DNA of 64,000 nt from Methanolobus bombayensis (GCF_017873415.1 NZ_JAGGKD010000005.1:206113-270112), one strand, 5' to 3'. Counted from the stretch's first letter, positions 1-9,342 are shown. Notes: a model not told the origin generated them from the sequence alone. A program made the numbers and translations.

Positions 1-573
1 ATTGTTCAGTTCCCGGAGGATATTCTTTATGGAATCTCTGAGTCGGGGGTTAACACCAGCCACAGGTTCATCAAGCATCAGAAGAGAATGCGGTTTTGCA
101 ATTCCGATGGCAAGATCCAGAAGTTTTCGCTGTCCGTAACTAAGGTCAGTTGCATAGGTTTCCAGCGGCTTGTCAAGCCCTACTATTTCCATAACCTCCT
201 GTATCTTCTCAGATTCTACATCCTTTGTTCTGAAGAGATTTGACAGCAACCTCTCATCGGAGTCTGACAAAGCTATCTGGAGATGTTCCCTGATGGTCAG
301 GTTCTGGAACAGTTTCACATCCTGAAACGTCCTTGAGATTCCAAGCTTTGAAAGTTCATAGTCTTTCAGAGAAGTAACATCCTGTCCATCAAATTCAATT
401 GTACCACTATCGGGGTCTATAAGCTTGGAAATAACATTGAACATTGTGGTCTTACCGGAACCGTTCGGTCCGATTATGGCGGTTATTTTGTTCTTCTTAA
501 CAGTAAAACTGCATCCTTGAATCGCTTTAATCCCGCCAAAGCTTTTGTGGATGTCCTTGCATGAGAGAATCAT
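1..573 (-). CDS. livG: Branched-chain amino-acid ABC transporter ATPase LivG, 3' end missing
   Basis: ATP-hydrolysing subunit of a high-affinity branched-chain amino-acid importer, acting on the cytoplasmic face with the LivH/LivM permeases. The translation begins MILSCKDIHKSFGG and shows a Walker A (GPNGSGKT), an ABC signature (LSYGQRK) and a Walker B (LLMLDEP), in the normal order. The gene runs off the left edge of the window, so only about 190 N-terminal residues are seen. Its ATG shares four bases (ATGA) with the livM stop codon, which indicates translational coupling in a livK-H-M-G operon. A livF gene is expected next but lies outside. The family is clear; substrate specificity is inferred from the operon. 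Confidence 0.93.
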   Translation of the reverse strand, partial: MILSCKDIHKSFGGIKAIQGCSFTVKKNKITAIIGPNGSGKTTMFNVISKLIDPDSGTIEFDGQDVTSLKDYELSKLGISRTFQDVKLFQNLTIREHLQIALSDSDERLLSNLFRTKDVESEKIQEVMEIVGLDKPLETYATDLSYGQRKLLDLAIGIAKPHSLLMLDEPVAGVNPRLRDSIKNILRELNN

Positions 574-1445
574 TCCAGATCCACCTTCCCGAATATTCCT
601 CTTGGTCTTATCATAAGTATGGCTATCAATATCATTGCGTAAAGGGCCTGCCTAACAGGTCCGAGCACAGAGGCCGGAAGTTCCAGCATTTTCAGCATCT
701 CCGGCACATAGATTATAACAATTGTAGCCACAATGCTGCCCTTTATGGATGCAAGCCCACCAACTATCACTATTGTAAGAATGAGGATAAGCTCAGCGAT
801 GTAGAATGACGTCGGGTCGATAAAAGTAATGTAGTGTGCATACAGGCTTCCTGAAACACCTGCAAAGAATGCTGATGTCATCATTGCCTTGTATTTCAGG
901 GCAAATGTATTCTTTCCCAGTACCCTGAGATTGACCGCATTATCCCTGTTCGCTTCAAGTAATTTTCCAAATGGTGAATTGACCATTCTGTACATTATGA
1001 ATACTGAAATTGCACAGACTGCCATCACGAATATGAGATACTGGTCATTTGTCCTGATGGTAAGTCCGAGTATGGATGGTTTTGGTATTCCCGGAATTCC
1101 CATGGCACCTCGTGTTATATCTCTAAGGTTGAGCAACAGTGAATAGACTACGAAACTGAAACCCAGGGTCGCCATTGCCATGTAATCTCCTTTCAGTTTG
1201 TCCGTTGCTTTTACGAGCAGATATCCGAAAACAGATGCAAATAAACCTGCAATGATCACAGCTGCAATATATGGCAGTCCTTCAATTGCCAGAAGTGCGG
1301 ATGTGTATGCGCCTATTCCGAAAAAGGCTACATGTCCGAGGTTCAGTAGTCCGGTGTAACCAAGTGCCAGATTCAGGCTTACTGCCAGTATAATATAGAT
1401 GAAAATAAGGATGAATATGTGGGTCTGGTATGCGGAGATTATCAT
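570..1445 (-). CDS. livM: Branched-chain amino-acid ABC transporter permease LivM
   Basis: Inner-membrane permease of the LivKHMGF importer, partnering LivH. The protein has 291 residues, is almost wholly hydrophobic with about eight to nine membrane segments, and carries the family motif NLALGYTGLLNLGHVAFFG near residue 25 and the EAA-like loop (LLEANRDNAVNLRVLG) around residue 165 that contacts the ATPase. A ribosome-binding site GGGAGGT precedes the ATG by about 8 bases, and the start overlaps the livH stop by four bases. Length is slightly short for the family because it lacks the N-terminal extension of enteric LivM. Confident on family, less so on substrate. Confidence 0.94.
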   Translation of the reverse strand: MIISAYQTHIFILIFIYIILAVSLNLALGYTGLLNLGHVAFFGIGAYTSALLAIEGLPYIAAVIIAGLFASVFGYLLVKATDKLKGDYMAMATLGFSFVVYSLLLNLRDITRGAMGIPGIPKPSILGLTIRTNDQYLIFVMAVCAISVFIMYRMVNSPFGKLLEANRDNAVNLRVLGKNTFALKYKAMMTSAFFAGVSGSLYAHYITFIDPTSFYIAELILILTIVIVGGLASIKGSIVATIVIIYVPEMLKMLELPASVLGPVRQALYAMILIAILMIRPRGIFGKVDLE

Positions 1446-2365
1446 TTGTCAAACCTCCCTTCCTTCTTACCCAGAATTCCATTGGGTTTGAACAGCAGGA
1501 ACAGGAACAACATGGAAAATGCGATTGCATCTTTGTACCCTGATGGTAGTACAAGTATGCCCAGATTCTCCGCCATCCCTAGCAGGAATGAGCCTACAAT
1601 TGATCCCGGTACGTAGTTTATTCCACCGATCACAGCTCCGGTGAAACCCTTGATCATGAGATTCGTTCCCATGAAAGGTGAAAGGTTCTGTTCAAGTGCC
1701 ACAAGTATACCAGCAACTCCGGCAAGTGCGGAGCCTATGAGAAAAGAAATGTCTGATATTCTTATGTGGTTTATTCCCACAATGCTTGCAAGTTCACTAT
1801 TATTTGAGACTGCACGCATATTCCTTCCTGTTTTTGTTTTCTGCATGAACTGGTAAAGAAGTATGAAAATGATCAAAGAAATGATAAGTATAACAATCTG
1901 GAGCAGGGTCATTGTTACTCCTGCAAAGGTGATTCCTTTTGAGACTTCAATGTACCCGACAAGTTTTACTCCTGAGCCAAATGCTATCTGGATCACGTTC
2001 TGGAAAAATGTGAGTATGCCAATGCTGGCTATAAGAAGAATTACGTTAGAAGCTCCTTTTTTTTGCAACGGAAGGTAGATGAGTCGATACATTGCGAGTC
2101 CAAAAATAGCTGAAAGAATGACAGTTATTATGCAGGTGACGTAAAATGGAATTCCTACAAGGCTGAAAAGCCAGTAGACCATATAACCCGCAGCAACCAC
2201 ACTGATGCCGTGGGCAAAATGCATGAAATTATTTGTAGAATAGATCAGAGAGTATCCTGATGCCACAAGTGCGTATATTGAACCTGTGATAAGCCCGTTG
2301 ATTATGGATTGTGCCAGTAGTGCTATTGTTTTACCCCCTAAGGATGTTTTTATTTCGTTTTTCAA
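1442..2365 (-). CDS. livH: Branched-chain amino-acid ABC transporter permease LivH
   Basis: Second membrane permease of the Liv importer. The 307-residue protein has the N-terminal LivH signature (GLITGSIYALVASGYSLIY) from about residue 24, multiple hydrophobic segments, and a cytoplasmic loop (RAVSNNSELASIVGIN) resembling the ABC-coupling motif. The upstream-most in-frame start is TTG with no clear ribosome-binding site; no ATG lies before the first conserved segment, so a non-ATG start is likely although its exact position is uncertain. It sits 19 bases after livK and overlaps livM by four bases. Confidence 0.92.
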   Translation of the reverse strand: MKNEIKTSLGGKTIALLAQSIINGLITGSIYALVASGYSLIYSTNNFMHFAHGISVVAAGYMVYWLFSLVGIPFYVTCIITVILSAIFGLAMYRLIYLPLQKKGASNVILLIASIGILTFFQNVIQIAFGSGVKLVGYIEVSKGITFAGVTMTLLQIVILIISLIIFILLYQFMQKTKTGRNMRAVSNNSELASIVGINHIRISDISFLIGSALAGVAGILVALEQNLSPFMGTNLMIKGFTGAVIGGINYVPGSIVGSFLLGMAENLGILVLPSGYKDAIAFSMLFLFLLFKPNGILGKKEGRFDK

Positions 2366-2384
2366 TAAAAGGTGGTAGAGGATT

Positions 2385-3485
2385 TTACTCCTCTAGCGTA
2401 ACAAAAGCTCCATCCTGGACTTCTACCAGTACATATCCTCCTGCAACGTCTCCATTCTCATCGAATTTGATGTGGCCTGAAGCACCATCGAATTCCATCT
2501 CATAGAGTGCGTCCTTTATTTCTTCACCTGTGGTTGCACCGCCTTCGATTGCCATTATTATTGCAGTTGCTCCGTCATATGCCTGAGCCGCAAAGGCTGG
2601 TGGTTCAACACCATATTCTTCCATGTATTTCTGCTTGAATTCCTCGGATTCAGGGCTTACGGATGTAATTGTAACTCCTTCAACAGAGTCTCCAAGTTCA
2701 AGTATTGATGCAACCTTAAGGCCTTCAGAACCATAAACATCTGCATCAATTCCTATTTCGGTAACCTGACGCAGCAGTGCCACACTTGAGTCTGGTGTGT
2801 TACTTACAATGAATAATGCTTCAGGTTCAGCATCCTTGATCTTTGTAAGCTGGGTTCTCATATCTGATGAACCGGCTTCGTAGGTTTCGTCTGCAACGAT
2901 CTCTCCACCAAGTTCTGTGAACTCATCTGTGATAATGGTTGCAAGACCGTTTCCGTACTGGTCGTTGGTGTAAAGCAGTGCAAGCTTTGTGTAACCTGCG
3001 TCGCTCAGTGTTTGTGCTGCAAAGATCCCCTGTCCGTCATCTCCCGGGATTGTCCTGAAAATATAATCTCCCGCAGTTGATACGTCTGTGCTGGTTGATG
3101 CAGGTGAGATAAGTACAACTTGGTTCTGCTCTGCAATTGGTGCAGCAGCAAGGGTAGCTGCGGAAATAAGATCACCGACTACTGCCTGAACGTTGTCAAC
3201 ACTCACCATTTTGTTCATAGCTGTTGCAGCTTCCTTTGTTTCGGATTTAGTATCCTCGGTCACAACCTCCACATTTGAAAGGTTTGCCTCGTTAAATGCA
3301 AGCATGGCCCCATCCTTTGCAGCATTGCCGTATTCGGCTGCACCACCTGTGTATGGTCCCATGATTCCAACAACTATCATGTCGCTTTCTGTGTCTTCTG
3401 TTGTTTCTTCGGTATCTGCACAACCTGCCGTCAGCAGAAGTCCCATAATAACTAACATTACAATAACTACTTTGAATGTTCTCAT
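2385..3485 (-). CDS. livK: Branched-chain amino-acid substrate-binding lipoprotein LivK-like
   Basis: Extracytoplasmic ligand-binding component of the Liv importer. The first 25 residues form a signal peptide ending in a lipobox (LLLTAGC), so the protein should be lipid-anchored to the outside of the membrane. The rest is a two-lobed periplasmic-binding fold of the ANF/Leu-Ile-Val type: GIMGPYTGGAAEYG near residue 40, LISPASTSTDV near 125, FRTIPGDDGQG, and ALLYTNDQYGNGLA near 170. ATG is preceded by GAGGAG at 7 bases. It is the first gene of the operon and is usually the most abundantly made. Ligand could be Leu/Ile/Val, or another amide-type solute as in related paralogues. Confidence 0.9.
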   Translation of the reverse strand: MRTFKVVIVMLVIMGLLLTAGCADTEETTEDTESDMIVVGIMGPYTGGAAEYGNAAKDGAMLAFNEANLSNVEVVTEDTKSETKEAATAMNKMVSVDNVQAVVGDLISAATLAAAPIAEQNQVVLISPASTSTDVSTAGDYIFRTIPGDDGQGIFAAQTLSDAGYTKLALLYTNDQYGNGLATIITDEFTELGGEIVADETYEAGSSDMRTQLTKIKDAEPEALFIVSNTPDSSVALLRQVTEIGIDADVYGSEGLKVASILELGDSVEGVTITSVSPESEEFKQKYMEEYGVEPPAFAAQAYDGATAIIMAIEGGATTGEEIKDALYEMEFDGASGHIKFDENGDVAGGYVLVEVQDGAFVTLEE

Positions 3486-3553
3486 GATTTCGCTCCTCTT
3501 TTTGTAATAAAATGCAATAAAACGTTTTTTGTAGCTCTATATATCTCTTTTGC

Positions 3554-3563
3554 ATTTATATAG
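3554..3563 (-). promoter_or_regulatory. TATA box for the liv operon
   Basis: On the minus strand the sequence reads CTATATAAAT, a good archaeal TATA element about 70 bases before the livK ATG; transcription should begin roughly 25 bases downstream, leaving a leader of about 45 bases. Position is inferred from sequence only. Confidence 0.45.
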
Positions 3564-3674
3564 ATGAAAATTTCCACACTGTACTCATATATTTTTCAAA
3601 TGTAACTTTAGATTTATTTGTTTTCAGAACAAATCGACAGATTATTTATCATGTAAGTTTCTATTTCAGTTGAA

Positions 3675-4700
3675 ATGATAGAAAAGGAAAAAGTTGTTGG
3701 CAATATCAGCTCCCTTTTCAATAAATATTCCGGAAAAGAGGAGCTTGAGACTGAAATAAACCGCTTGCAATCACACATCGTTGAGCTTGAGCTGGATGTG
3801 AGGACGGCCAATATAAGATATGGGAAAAGTGCCGAGTCTGAAAAAAAGGCAATTGCAGCAAAACAGGAGGCAGAAGAAAAACTGAATTCTCTGGAAATAA
3901 GGCTCAAAACCCTTGAGCATGAGGTAGAAAAAGAACGTAATGATGCCCCTGCATCTATCTCATTCACCTTCAATGATGAATTTAGTAAACAACAAACAGC
4001 AAATTTCCTGAATTCCCTGTCAACGATCAGATACAATGATCCGGTGCTTATTACAATGTATATTGCTGCAAACGAAAGTCCTGCCGGCATAAAAGAATAT
4101 GGAATTCTTTCAGACAACGTGGATAGCGAAACCCTGGCTCTCGCAGAAAAACTGGATTCAAACACGGGTTTGGTGTTATTCCATTCTCCAAATCACATGA
4201 TAAATGAGATTCTTGTGCCACCATTACCACTGGAAAAATCATCATGGGGTGCAGATAATAAGTTTGATATTTCAGTAATTTCGGAGTTACTAAATAAGGA
4301 TGCAGGTATTTGCGTGCTTGTAGCTCATGCAGGTGAATCATTCACAGGATTTTCCTTTGATTCTCAGGATTTTGATTCCTTCCAGATGATAAAGACAAGT
4401 GTCAAGGCTAAACATTCCAAAGGCGGTTTCAGTCAGAGACGCTTTGAAAGGTTGCGGGATGAGGATATCGCACACCATATCGATAAAGTAAGACTTGCCC
4501 TAAAAGATCTTCTTGATGAATTCAGAGACAGCATTGACTATCTGATTCTTGCAGGTGATCTTCCTCTTGCAAAAGAAATTGCTTCGGATTTTCCTTTTGA
4601 TATTCCTCAGGTCCACTCTCCATCAGATGTTCGTATCGAAAAACATAATATCTCCGGCATAATGAAACAGTTAATGACCTGTCGCAGATACAGACTATGA
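3675..4700 (+). CDS. Vms1-like (archaeal eRF1-type) peptidyl-tRNA hydrolase/release factor
   Basis: Probably releases nascent chains from stalled ribosomes, as the eukaryotic Vms1/ANKZF1 proteins do. Residues about 15-95 form a charged coiled coil; the rest is an eRF1-domain-2-like fold. The strongest signal is KHSKGGFSQRRFERLRDE (near residue 245), which matches the glycine/glutamine catalytic loop of Vms1 (the Q in GGFSQ is equivalent to the eRF1 GGQ glutamine), followed by the conserved helix and YLILAGDLPLAKEI. It is followed 16 bases later by an unknown gene and then rlmE, a context of ribosome maintenance. Family assignment by motif is good; the biochemical role in archaea is inferred from homologues. 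Confidence 0.75.
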   Translation: MIEKEKVVGNISSLFNKYSGKEELETEINRLQSHIVELELDVRTANIRYGKSAESEKKAIAAKQEAEEKLNSLEIRLKTLEHEVEKERNDAPASISFTFNDEFSKQQTANFLNSLSTIRYNDPVLITMYIAANESPAGIKEYGILSDNVDSETLALAEKLDSNTGLVLFHSPNHMINEILVPPLPLEKSSWGADNKFDISVISELLNKDAGICVLVAHAGESFTGFSFDSQDFDSFQMIKTSVKAKHSKGGFSQRRFERLRDEDIAHHIDKVRLALKDLLDEFRDSIDYLILAGDLPLAKEIASDFPFDIPQVHSPSDVRIEKHNISGIMKQLMTCRRYRL

Positions 4701-4716
4701 TCATGAGGTTGCTTTA

Positions 4717-5325
4717 ATGCTAAGTAAAGAGGAACTTTGCGGAATAATCGATGCTTTAGGTGCCCTGACACTTGATGAGATATACCATGTAACAAAAGAA
4801 CTTTCTCTGCTGAAAGGAGGAATTCCTCCTTCAATGCTTTCTATTAAGGATATATGTTCAGAATCTGAAAAGGAACATCTTATTGTAGCTGTCTCCCGGG
4901 AAGAGGTCACAGGACCGTCATGTGAAGGTGCCAGTACTGTTTCACAGAATTCGGATGAAGAAAATAGTACTTTAATGTATTATATCTCAGGCCCGAATGC
5001 ATTTCCTGAAGTTCCTTTCGAACTCAGCGAAGTTATCGACATTCTCGAATTGAAAAAACGGGAAGTGGATCTCAGCAGCGTGGCTTCCAGACTGAACAGA
5101 AATCTTCATCGCAGGATAAAGAATCTTGAAAACAAGATAAGTTCTGTCAGCTCTGCAAAGTTACATGAAAAAGATCTTGAAAATCTGGAGTACCGGTATA
5201 GCGATATACTGAACCAGTATTATGATTACACTTTCTGGTTGCCTGATGATATGTCTGATCTGGAAGACGAGATACAGGAACTAAGTTCCAGGATAGAATC
5301 CCTGAAGGCGGCACAAGGTATTTGA
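4717..5325 (+). CDS. Conserved archaeal protein of unknown function with C-terminal coiled coil
   Basis: Not recognised. The 202-residue protein is acidic. Its N-terminus (MLSKEELCGIIDALGALTLDEI) looks like a small helical, possibly DNA- or RNA-binding, hairpin; a serine-rich variable stretch follows (about residues 65-95), then a helix-rich C-terminus (residues 105-200) with heptad-like leucines. It lies between the Vms1-like gene (16 bases before) and rlmE (25 bases after), so the three are probably co-transcribed and a ribosome-associated role is conceivable, but nothing in the sequence proves that. No signal peptide or membrane segment. Confidence 0.8.
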   Translation: MLSKEELCGIIDALGALTLDEIYHVTKELSLLKGGIPPSMLSIKDICSESEKEHLIVAVSREEVTGPSCEGASTVSQNSDEENSTLMYYISGPNAFPEVPFELSEVIDILELKKREVDLSSVASRLNRNLHRRIKNLENKISSVSSAKLHEKDLENLEYRYSDILNQYYDYTFWLPDDMSDLEDEIQELSSRIESLKAAQGI

Positions 5326-5350
5326 CTTTTAGGTATTATCTGGTACATAT

Positions 5351-6115
5351 ATGGCAAGAGACAGGCGTGACAAATATTACTGGAAAGCCAAAGATGAAGG
5401 TTTTCGCTCCAGAGCAGCCTATAAGCTTTTTCAGATAAATGATAAACATCATGTTATTAATGAAGATGACACCGTGGTAGACCTGGGAGCAGCTCCCGGT
5501 GGATGGTGTGAAGTTGCAAAGCAGTTGTCAGGTGGGCGAGTTGTAGGAGTCGATCTCAGGAGAATATCGCCAATTGAAGGTGTAGAGACCATAGTTGGGG
5601 ATATCACTTCCGACAGGACAATTGCGAAAATACTTGATATGGTTGGTCATGAAGGAGCAGATGCGGTAATCTGTGATGCAGCACCAAACTTAAGCGGTAA
5701 CTGGAGTTATGATCATGCACGTTCTATTGACCTGACAAGGTCAGCTCTTGGATGTGCAAAAAAGATTCTGAAGCCAGGTGGACATTTTGTAGTAAAGGTG
5801 TTCCAGGGTGATATGTTCAAAGAGTTTCTGGATGAGGTAAAAGATAATTTCACTTACACACGTTCTTATTCTCCCAAAGCTTCAAGGTCTCAGAGTGCTG
5901 AAATATATGTTGTCGGTAAGAAATTCCTTACAGCTCCTGTAAGACGCGGAGATGAATTTGAAGTTGATATAACAGAGCTTGGTTCCAGTGGTGATGGTGC
6001 AGTTCTGATAGATAACTTTGTTGTTTTTGTAAAAGGTGTGCAGATTGGTGATCATGTCAGAATCAAGATAAATGATGTGAAACCAAACTTTGCATTTGCG
6101 GAAGTTATAGAGTAA
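5351..6115 (+). CDS. rlmE: 23S rRNA (uridine-2'-O-)-methyltransferase RlmE (FtsJ/RrmJ) with C-terminal TRAM domain
   Basis: SAM-dependent 2'-O-methyltransferase acting on the 23S rRNA A-loop uridine in the large subunit. Residues 1-190 are the FtsJ Rossmann fold: the SAM loop VVDLGAAPGGW (42-52) and the catalytic tetrad K25 (SRAAYKL), D109 (CDAAPN), K149 (VVKVFQG) and E184 (SAEIYVV). Residues 195-254 (RRGDEFEVDITELGSSGDGA) form a TRAM domain, an RNA-binding OB fold that the archaeal enzymes carry and the bacterial ones do not. Third gene of the apparent Vms1-unknown-rlmE operon. Confidence 0.95.
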   Translation: MARDRRDKYYWKAKDEGFRSRAAYKLFQINDKHHVINEDDTVVDLGAAPGGWCEVAKQLSGGRVVGVDLRRISPIEGVETIVGDITSDRTIAKILDMVGHEGADAVICDAAPNLSGNWSYDHARSIDLTRSALGCAKKILKPGGHFVVKVFQGDMFKEFLDEVKDNFTYTRSYSPKASRSQSAEIYVVGKKFLTAPVRRGDEFEVDITELGSSGDGAVLIDNFVVFVKGVQIGDHVRIKINDVKPNFAFAEVIE

Positions 6116-6292
6116 ATTACTGATTGTTTGGCTTAATTATGTAAATTCATGATGCAGCCATCATCAATTATATATTTATGCCATTAAGTAATGTATTTTT
6201 TATAGTGCGTGTGCAATTATACTAGTATTACTTGCAGTATTTTCTTAAACATAAAACTTGCATGGGCATTTTGAGTAAGCATCTGGAAATTT

Positions 6293-7315
6293 ATGTCTAT
6301 GAACTGTGAAGCCCCAGAACCGGAATCTTCCCCAAAGAAAAAACCACTTGTATATGCTGGTGTTGGCATTCTTATTGTGCTTATTGCAGGATATATTTTT
6401 TTTGGAGATTATATTCAGGAGCAGAGGACACTTAATGCTATCGATTCTCTATGGGAGCAGGCATCACAGTTACGTGATGAAGGAGATTATGATTCTGCAC
6501 TTGAAGTCTACAATTCTGTTTTTAACCTGATATCTTCAAGAGATTTCCCATTGGAGTATGGGATGAATCATTACTACAGAGGAGGTACTTACGAAGATAT
6601 GGCATCTTATGATCCGGAAAATGCTTCAAGCCACTTGCAGAATAGTATCTATGCCTATGATTATTCCCTGAAGTTCATAACGGAGGAAGAGTACCCTGCC
6701 GAATATTTCAGGGTACAATACAGTCTTGGTGATGCTTACCTCAAATTATACGCTTCCAGGAAAGATGTAAATGATCTGAACACTGCAATTAACTACTATA
6801 ATAATGCACTGAGCTATTATTCCATAGCATTGGACCCTATTTACTTTGCTTCTATTAACAATAAGCTTGGCAATGCTTGGCGTAAGAAAGGTAATATTGA
6901 AAACAATTCGGATTACCTTCAGAAATCACTATCATCTTATGAAGAATCACTCAGGGTATTCAGGGAAGAGGTATATTCTCTGGAGTATGCAGGTGTTCAG
7001 AACAATCTTGGAAATCTCTACCTTGAACTGTCCTCTTACGGAAATGAAAAAACAAACATAGAGAATGCTATTACTTCTTTTAATAATGCTCTCAAAGTGT
7101 ATACAATAGAAACCCGTCCGATAGAATATGCTACAGTTCAGAACAATCTTGGAAATGCATGGTTTGAACTGTCAGAACTGGAAAATAAGGAAAATAATGT
7201 GGAAAAGGCAGTTAAGGCTTACAACGAGGCTTTAAAGGTGTTTACCATTAGTCTCTTCCCTGTTGAGCACGATGGTGTTATTCACAACATCGCACGGGCC
7301 TACAAGAGCCTCTGA
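6293..7315 (+). CDS. Membrane-anchored tetratricopeptide-repeat protein
   Basis: Function unknown; likely a scaffold for protein contacts outside the cytoplasm. Residues about 19-41 form one membrane helix (LVYAGVGILIVLIAGYIFFG) after a short charged N-terminus, giving a signal-anchor topology. The remainder is a run of TPR-like helical pairs about 42-45 residues long, several with the repeated phrase YA.VQNNLGNAW.EL, close to the form seen in bacterial TPR proteins whose repeats sit on 40+ residue periods. The 177-base gap before it holds AT-rich promoter-like DNA. It is transcribed alone. Confidence 0.82.
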   Translation: MSMNCEAPEPESSPKKKPLVYAGVGILIVLIAGYIFFGDYIQEQRTLNAIDSLWEQASQLRDEGDYDSALEVYNSVFNLISSRDFPLEYGMNHYYRGGTYEDMASYDPENASSHLQNSIYAYDYSLKFITEEEYPAEYFRVQYSLGDAYLKLYASRKDVNDLNTAINYYNNALSYYSIALDPIYFASINNKLGNAWRKKGNIENNSDYLQKSLSSYEESLRVFREEVYSLEYAGVQNNLGNLYLELSSYGNEKTNIENAITSFNNALKVYTIETRPIEYATVQNNLGNAWFELSELENKENNVEKAVKAYNEALKVFTISLFPVEHDGVIHNIARAYKSL

Positions 7316-7366
7316 TTCCTACTGGACTATGAAAAACGCAGAAAATGATTTTGCCATATAATGACT

Positions 7367-7657
7367 CTATCTTTCCTGTAAGGTCTCTACTTCCTCAACA
7401 AGACGTTTTCCTGCAGCTATCTCGTCAATACTATGGACAACTGCACCCAGATTTTCAATGGTCTGTTTAATCTCATCATAATCCAGGTTCTCTCCTTCTA
7501 CCGTGATCTTTATTGTTTCCGTCTGCTGGTCCACTTCAGAAAGACTTAAATTCACTCCGTGTACGCCCGGAAGCACGCTAAGCGTCTTGGACACCTCTAC
7601 AATTGATGGATGGTGAGGTTTTAGCACATCCAGAACCAATCTTCTAATTCCTGTCAA
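7367..7657 (-). CDS. DUF211 family protein
   Basis: Small 96-residue cytosolic protein of the DUF211 family, found mainly in archaea, whose known structures show a ferredoxin-like alpha/beta fold that oligomerises. Recognisable pieces are the opening [31 protein letters not shown] and [17 protein letters not shown]. The biochemical role is not established. It is divergent from the PHP gene and convergent with the TPR gene, so it is a single-gene unit. The upstream 155 bases contain the divergent promoters. Confidence 0.88.
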   Translation of the reverse strand: MTGIRRLVLDVLKPHHPSIVEVSKTLSVLPGVHGVNLSLSEVDQQTETIKITVEGENLDYDEIKQTIENLGAVVHSIDEIAAGKRLVEEVETLQER

Positions 7658-7812
7658 TTTATATCCTTCCTTATTAGAAAGTCATAATCATGTAGTTATC
7701 AAACTAGCAGCATTGCCTATTAACCTTTATAGTATTTTTGTTTTCCTATGAATGCATTTATCTAATTTCAGAACATAATACCATTCATTCTCAGTACCAA
7801 TGAGGTATTTTT

Positions 7813-8448
7813 ATGATTGATATGCATACTCATTCTATTTTCAGTGATGGTGAACTGATTCCAAGTGAACTCGTACGAAGGGCAGTTGTTCATGGTTATA
7901 GGGCAATAGGTATCACTGACCATGCGGATTTTACAAACGTTGAACATATTATTAAGAACGTAAGTAAGGCAAAGTACCTTGAAGATGAGCTTGATATCCA
8001 GGTAAAGGTAGGTGTGGAAATTACTCATGTACCACCACGTAAGATCGCTCCTCTTGCAAGGATGGCTAAGGATCTTGGTGCAGAGATCATAGTTGTTCAT
8101 GGCGAGACCATAAATGAACCTGTAATTCCCGGAACAAATGCTGCATCTGTGGAACTTGCAGATGTGGATATACTCGCACATCCGGGTTTTATTACAGTAG
8201 AAGAAGCAGAAACTGCCCGGGAGAATGATGTTTGCCTTGAGATCACTGCAAGGAACGGTCACAACAGGACAAATGGTCATGTAGCAAGGGTTGGAATGGA
8301 AGCAGGCGCAACTCTTGTGGTTGACACGGATGCTCACAGCCCGGGTAATCTGATCACTAAGGAGTTTGCTTTGAAAGTTGCCATGGGTGCAGGACTTTCA
8401 GAGAACCAGGCAAAGGAAGTACTAAATAATTCCATGCGCTTCCTTTGA
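7813..8448 (+). CDS. PHP-domain phosphoesterase (histidinol-phosphatase-like)
   Basis: Metal-dependent phosphoesterase of the PHP family. The metal ligands are in the expected order: HTHSIFSDGE (residues 5-14), GITDHADF near 35, a central H in VVHGE, ILAHPG near 118, ITARNGH and DTDAHSPG near 177. At 211 residues it is a minimal single-domain PHP protein, without a polymerase or other fused domain. The substrate is unknown; histidinol phosphate is possible but archaeal PHP proteins of this length are not proven HisK. It ends just before the cyclase-family gene and is probably co-transcribed with it. Confidence 0.85.
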   Translation: MIDMHTHSIFSDGELIPSELVRRAVVHGYRAIGITDHADFTNVEHIIKNVSKAKYLEDELDIQVKVGVEITHVPPRKIAPLARMAKDLGAEIIVVHGETINEPVIPGTNAASVELADVDILAHPGFITVEEAETARENDVCLEITARNGHNRTNGHVARVGMEAGATLVVDTDAHSPGNLITKEFALKVAMGAGLSENQAKEVLNNSMRFL

Positions 8449-8468
8449 TCATTTTCCATTTTTTTTCA

Positions 8469-9137
8469 ATGGCAGTCAGGATTATAGATATTACCACCGG
8501 TATATCTGAAAATACGCCGGTTTATGAAGGAGACCCATTACCTGTATTTGAAAAAGTATCTTCAGTTGAGAACGATGGTTTTATGGTTTCCAGGGTTAGT
8601 ATAGGAACTCACACAGGTACTCATGTGGATGCTCCTTTACATTTGTATGGAAATGGCAAAGCAGTTTCAGAAATAGATCCTGCTTCATTAATGGGTAGAG
8701 CTATTCTGATTGATCTTTCATCAGGTGAAGGCCCGATTACTGACAAAGAACTTGAAAATGTCAACAAATCATATTCAGGGAAAACTGTAGATGTCATTCT
8801 CATAAAAACAAGGGACTATTCTAAATATCAGGGTCAAAGCCCGCATTCAGGCAGAATGCTTGCGGCAACTGCAGGAGAATGGATATTCAATAATGGTTTT
8901 AGATTAGTAGGAGTTGACACTCTTTCAGTTGATAATGATGTTTCCCTGCCTAATCATCACCTTTTTTTGAATAATGGTGTCAACATTGTGGAATATTTGA
9001 ACTTTAAGGATGCTCAACCGGGTGTTTACTTATTTATTTGTCTTCCTTTGAAACTGGAAGGTTGTGATGGTGCTCCTTCACGTGCAATTTTGATAGATTT
9101 AAATTCTCCTGATGATTTTCTCAATATAATAATGTAG
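8469..9137 (+). CDS. Cyclase-family (kynurenine formamidase-like) metal hydrolase
   Basis: Putative cyclase/arylformamidase superfamily hydrolase. The signature metal motif is present as IGTHTGTHVDAPLH near residue 50, preceded by ITTGISENTPVYEGDP, and followed by ILIKTRDYS, VGVDTLSVD and a C-terminal PLKLEGCDGAPSRAILI. The natural substrate in methanogens is unknown; it is unlikely to be kynurenine because no tryptophan-degradation genes are nearby. I chose the ATG at residue MAVRIIDITTG because the family normally starts right before this strand; an upstream TTG, overlapping the stop of the PHP gene, would add eight residues without support. Confidence 0.85.
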   Translation: MAVRIIDITTGISENTPVYEGDPLPVFEKVSSVENDGFMVSRVSIGTHTGTHVDAPLHLYGNGKAVSEIDPASLMGRAILIDLSSGEGPITDKELENVNKSYSGKTVDVILIKTRDYSKYQGQSPHSGRMLAATAGEWIFNNGFRLVGVDTLSVDNDVSLPNHHLFLNNGVNIVEYLNFKDAQPGVYLFICLPLKLEGCDGAPSRAILIDLNSPDDFLNIIM

Positions 9138-9222
9138 TTTTTACAGGATAATTTAAATATAAGTATTATTATATTTGATTATGCAATTATGTCACTAGAT
9201 GTTATCAGCATGATATCTATAT

Positions 9223-9270
9223 TAACTCGCGAAAAATATTAAATAACAGAATTAATATAGTATAACTCGC
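9223..9270. repeat. Direct repeat TAACTCGC upstream of the archaellin gene
   Basis: The octamer TAACTCGC occurs twice, 40 bases apart, in the 205-base AT-rich gap before the archaellin gene. It could be a paired regulator-binding site or chance; no inverted symmetry is visible. Confidence 0.3.
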
Positions 9271-9342
9271 AATATAATCCTGTAACACGATTGCTAAAAC
9301 GTTTCATGAGGGAATCGCACGAAAGCAAATCAGAGACATTCA

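Noticed and set aside
7768..8337. 189-residue minus-strand frame over the PHP gene
   Set aside because: Product is Cys/His/Tyr rich shadow of a conserved PHP sequence.
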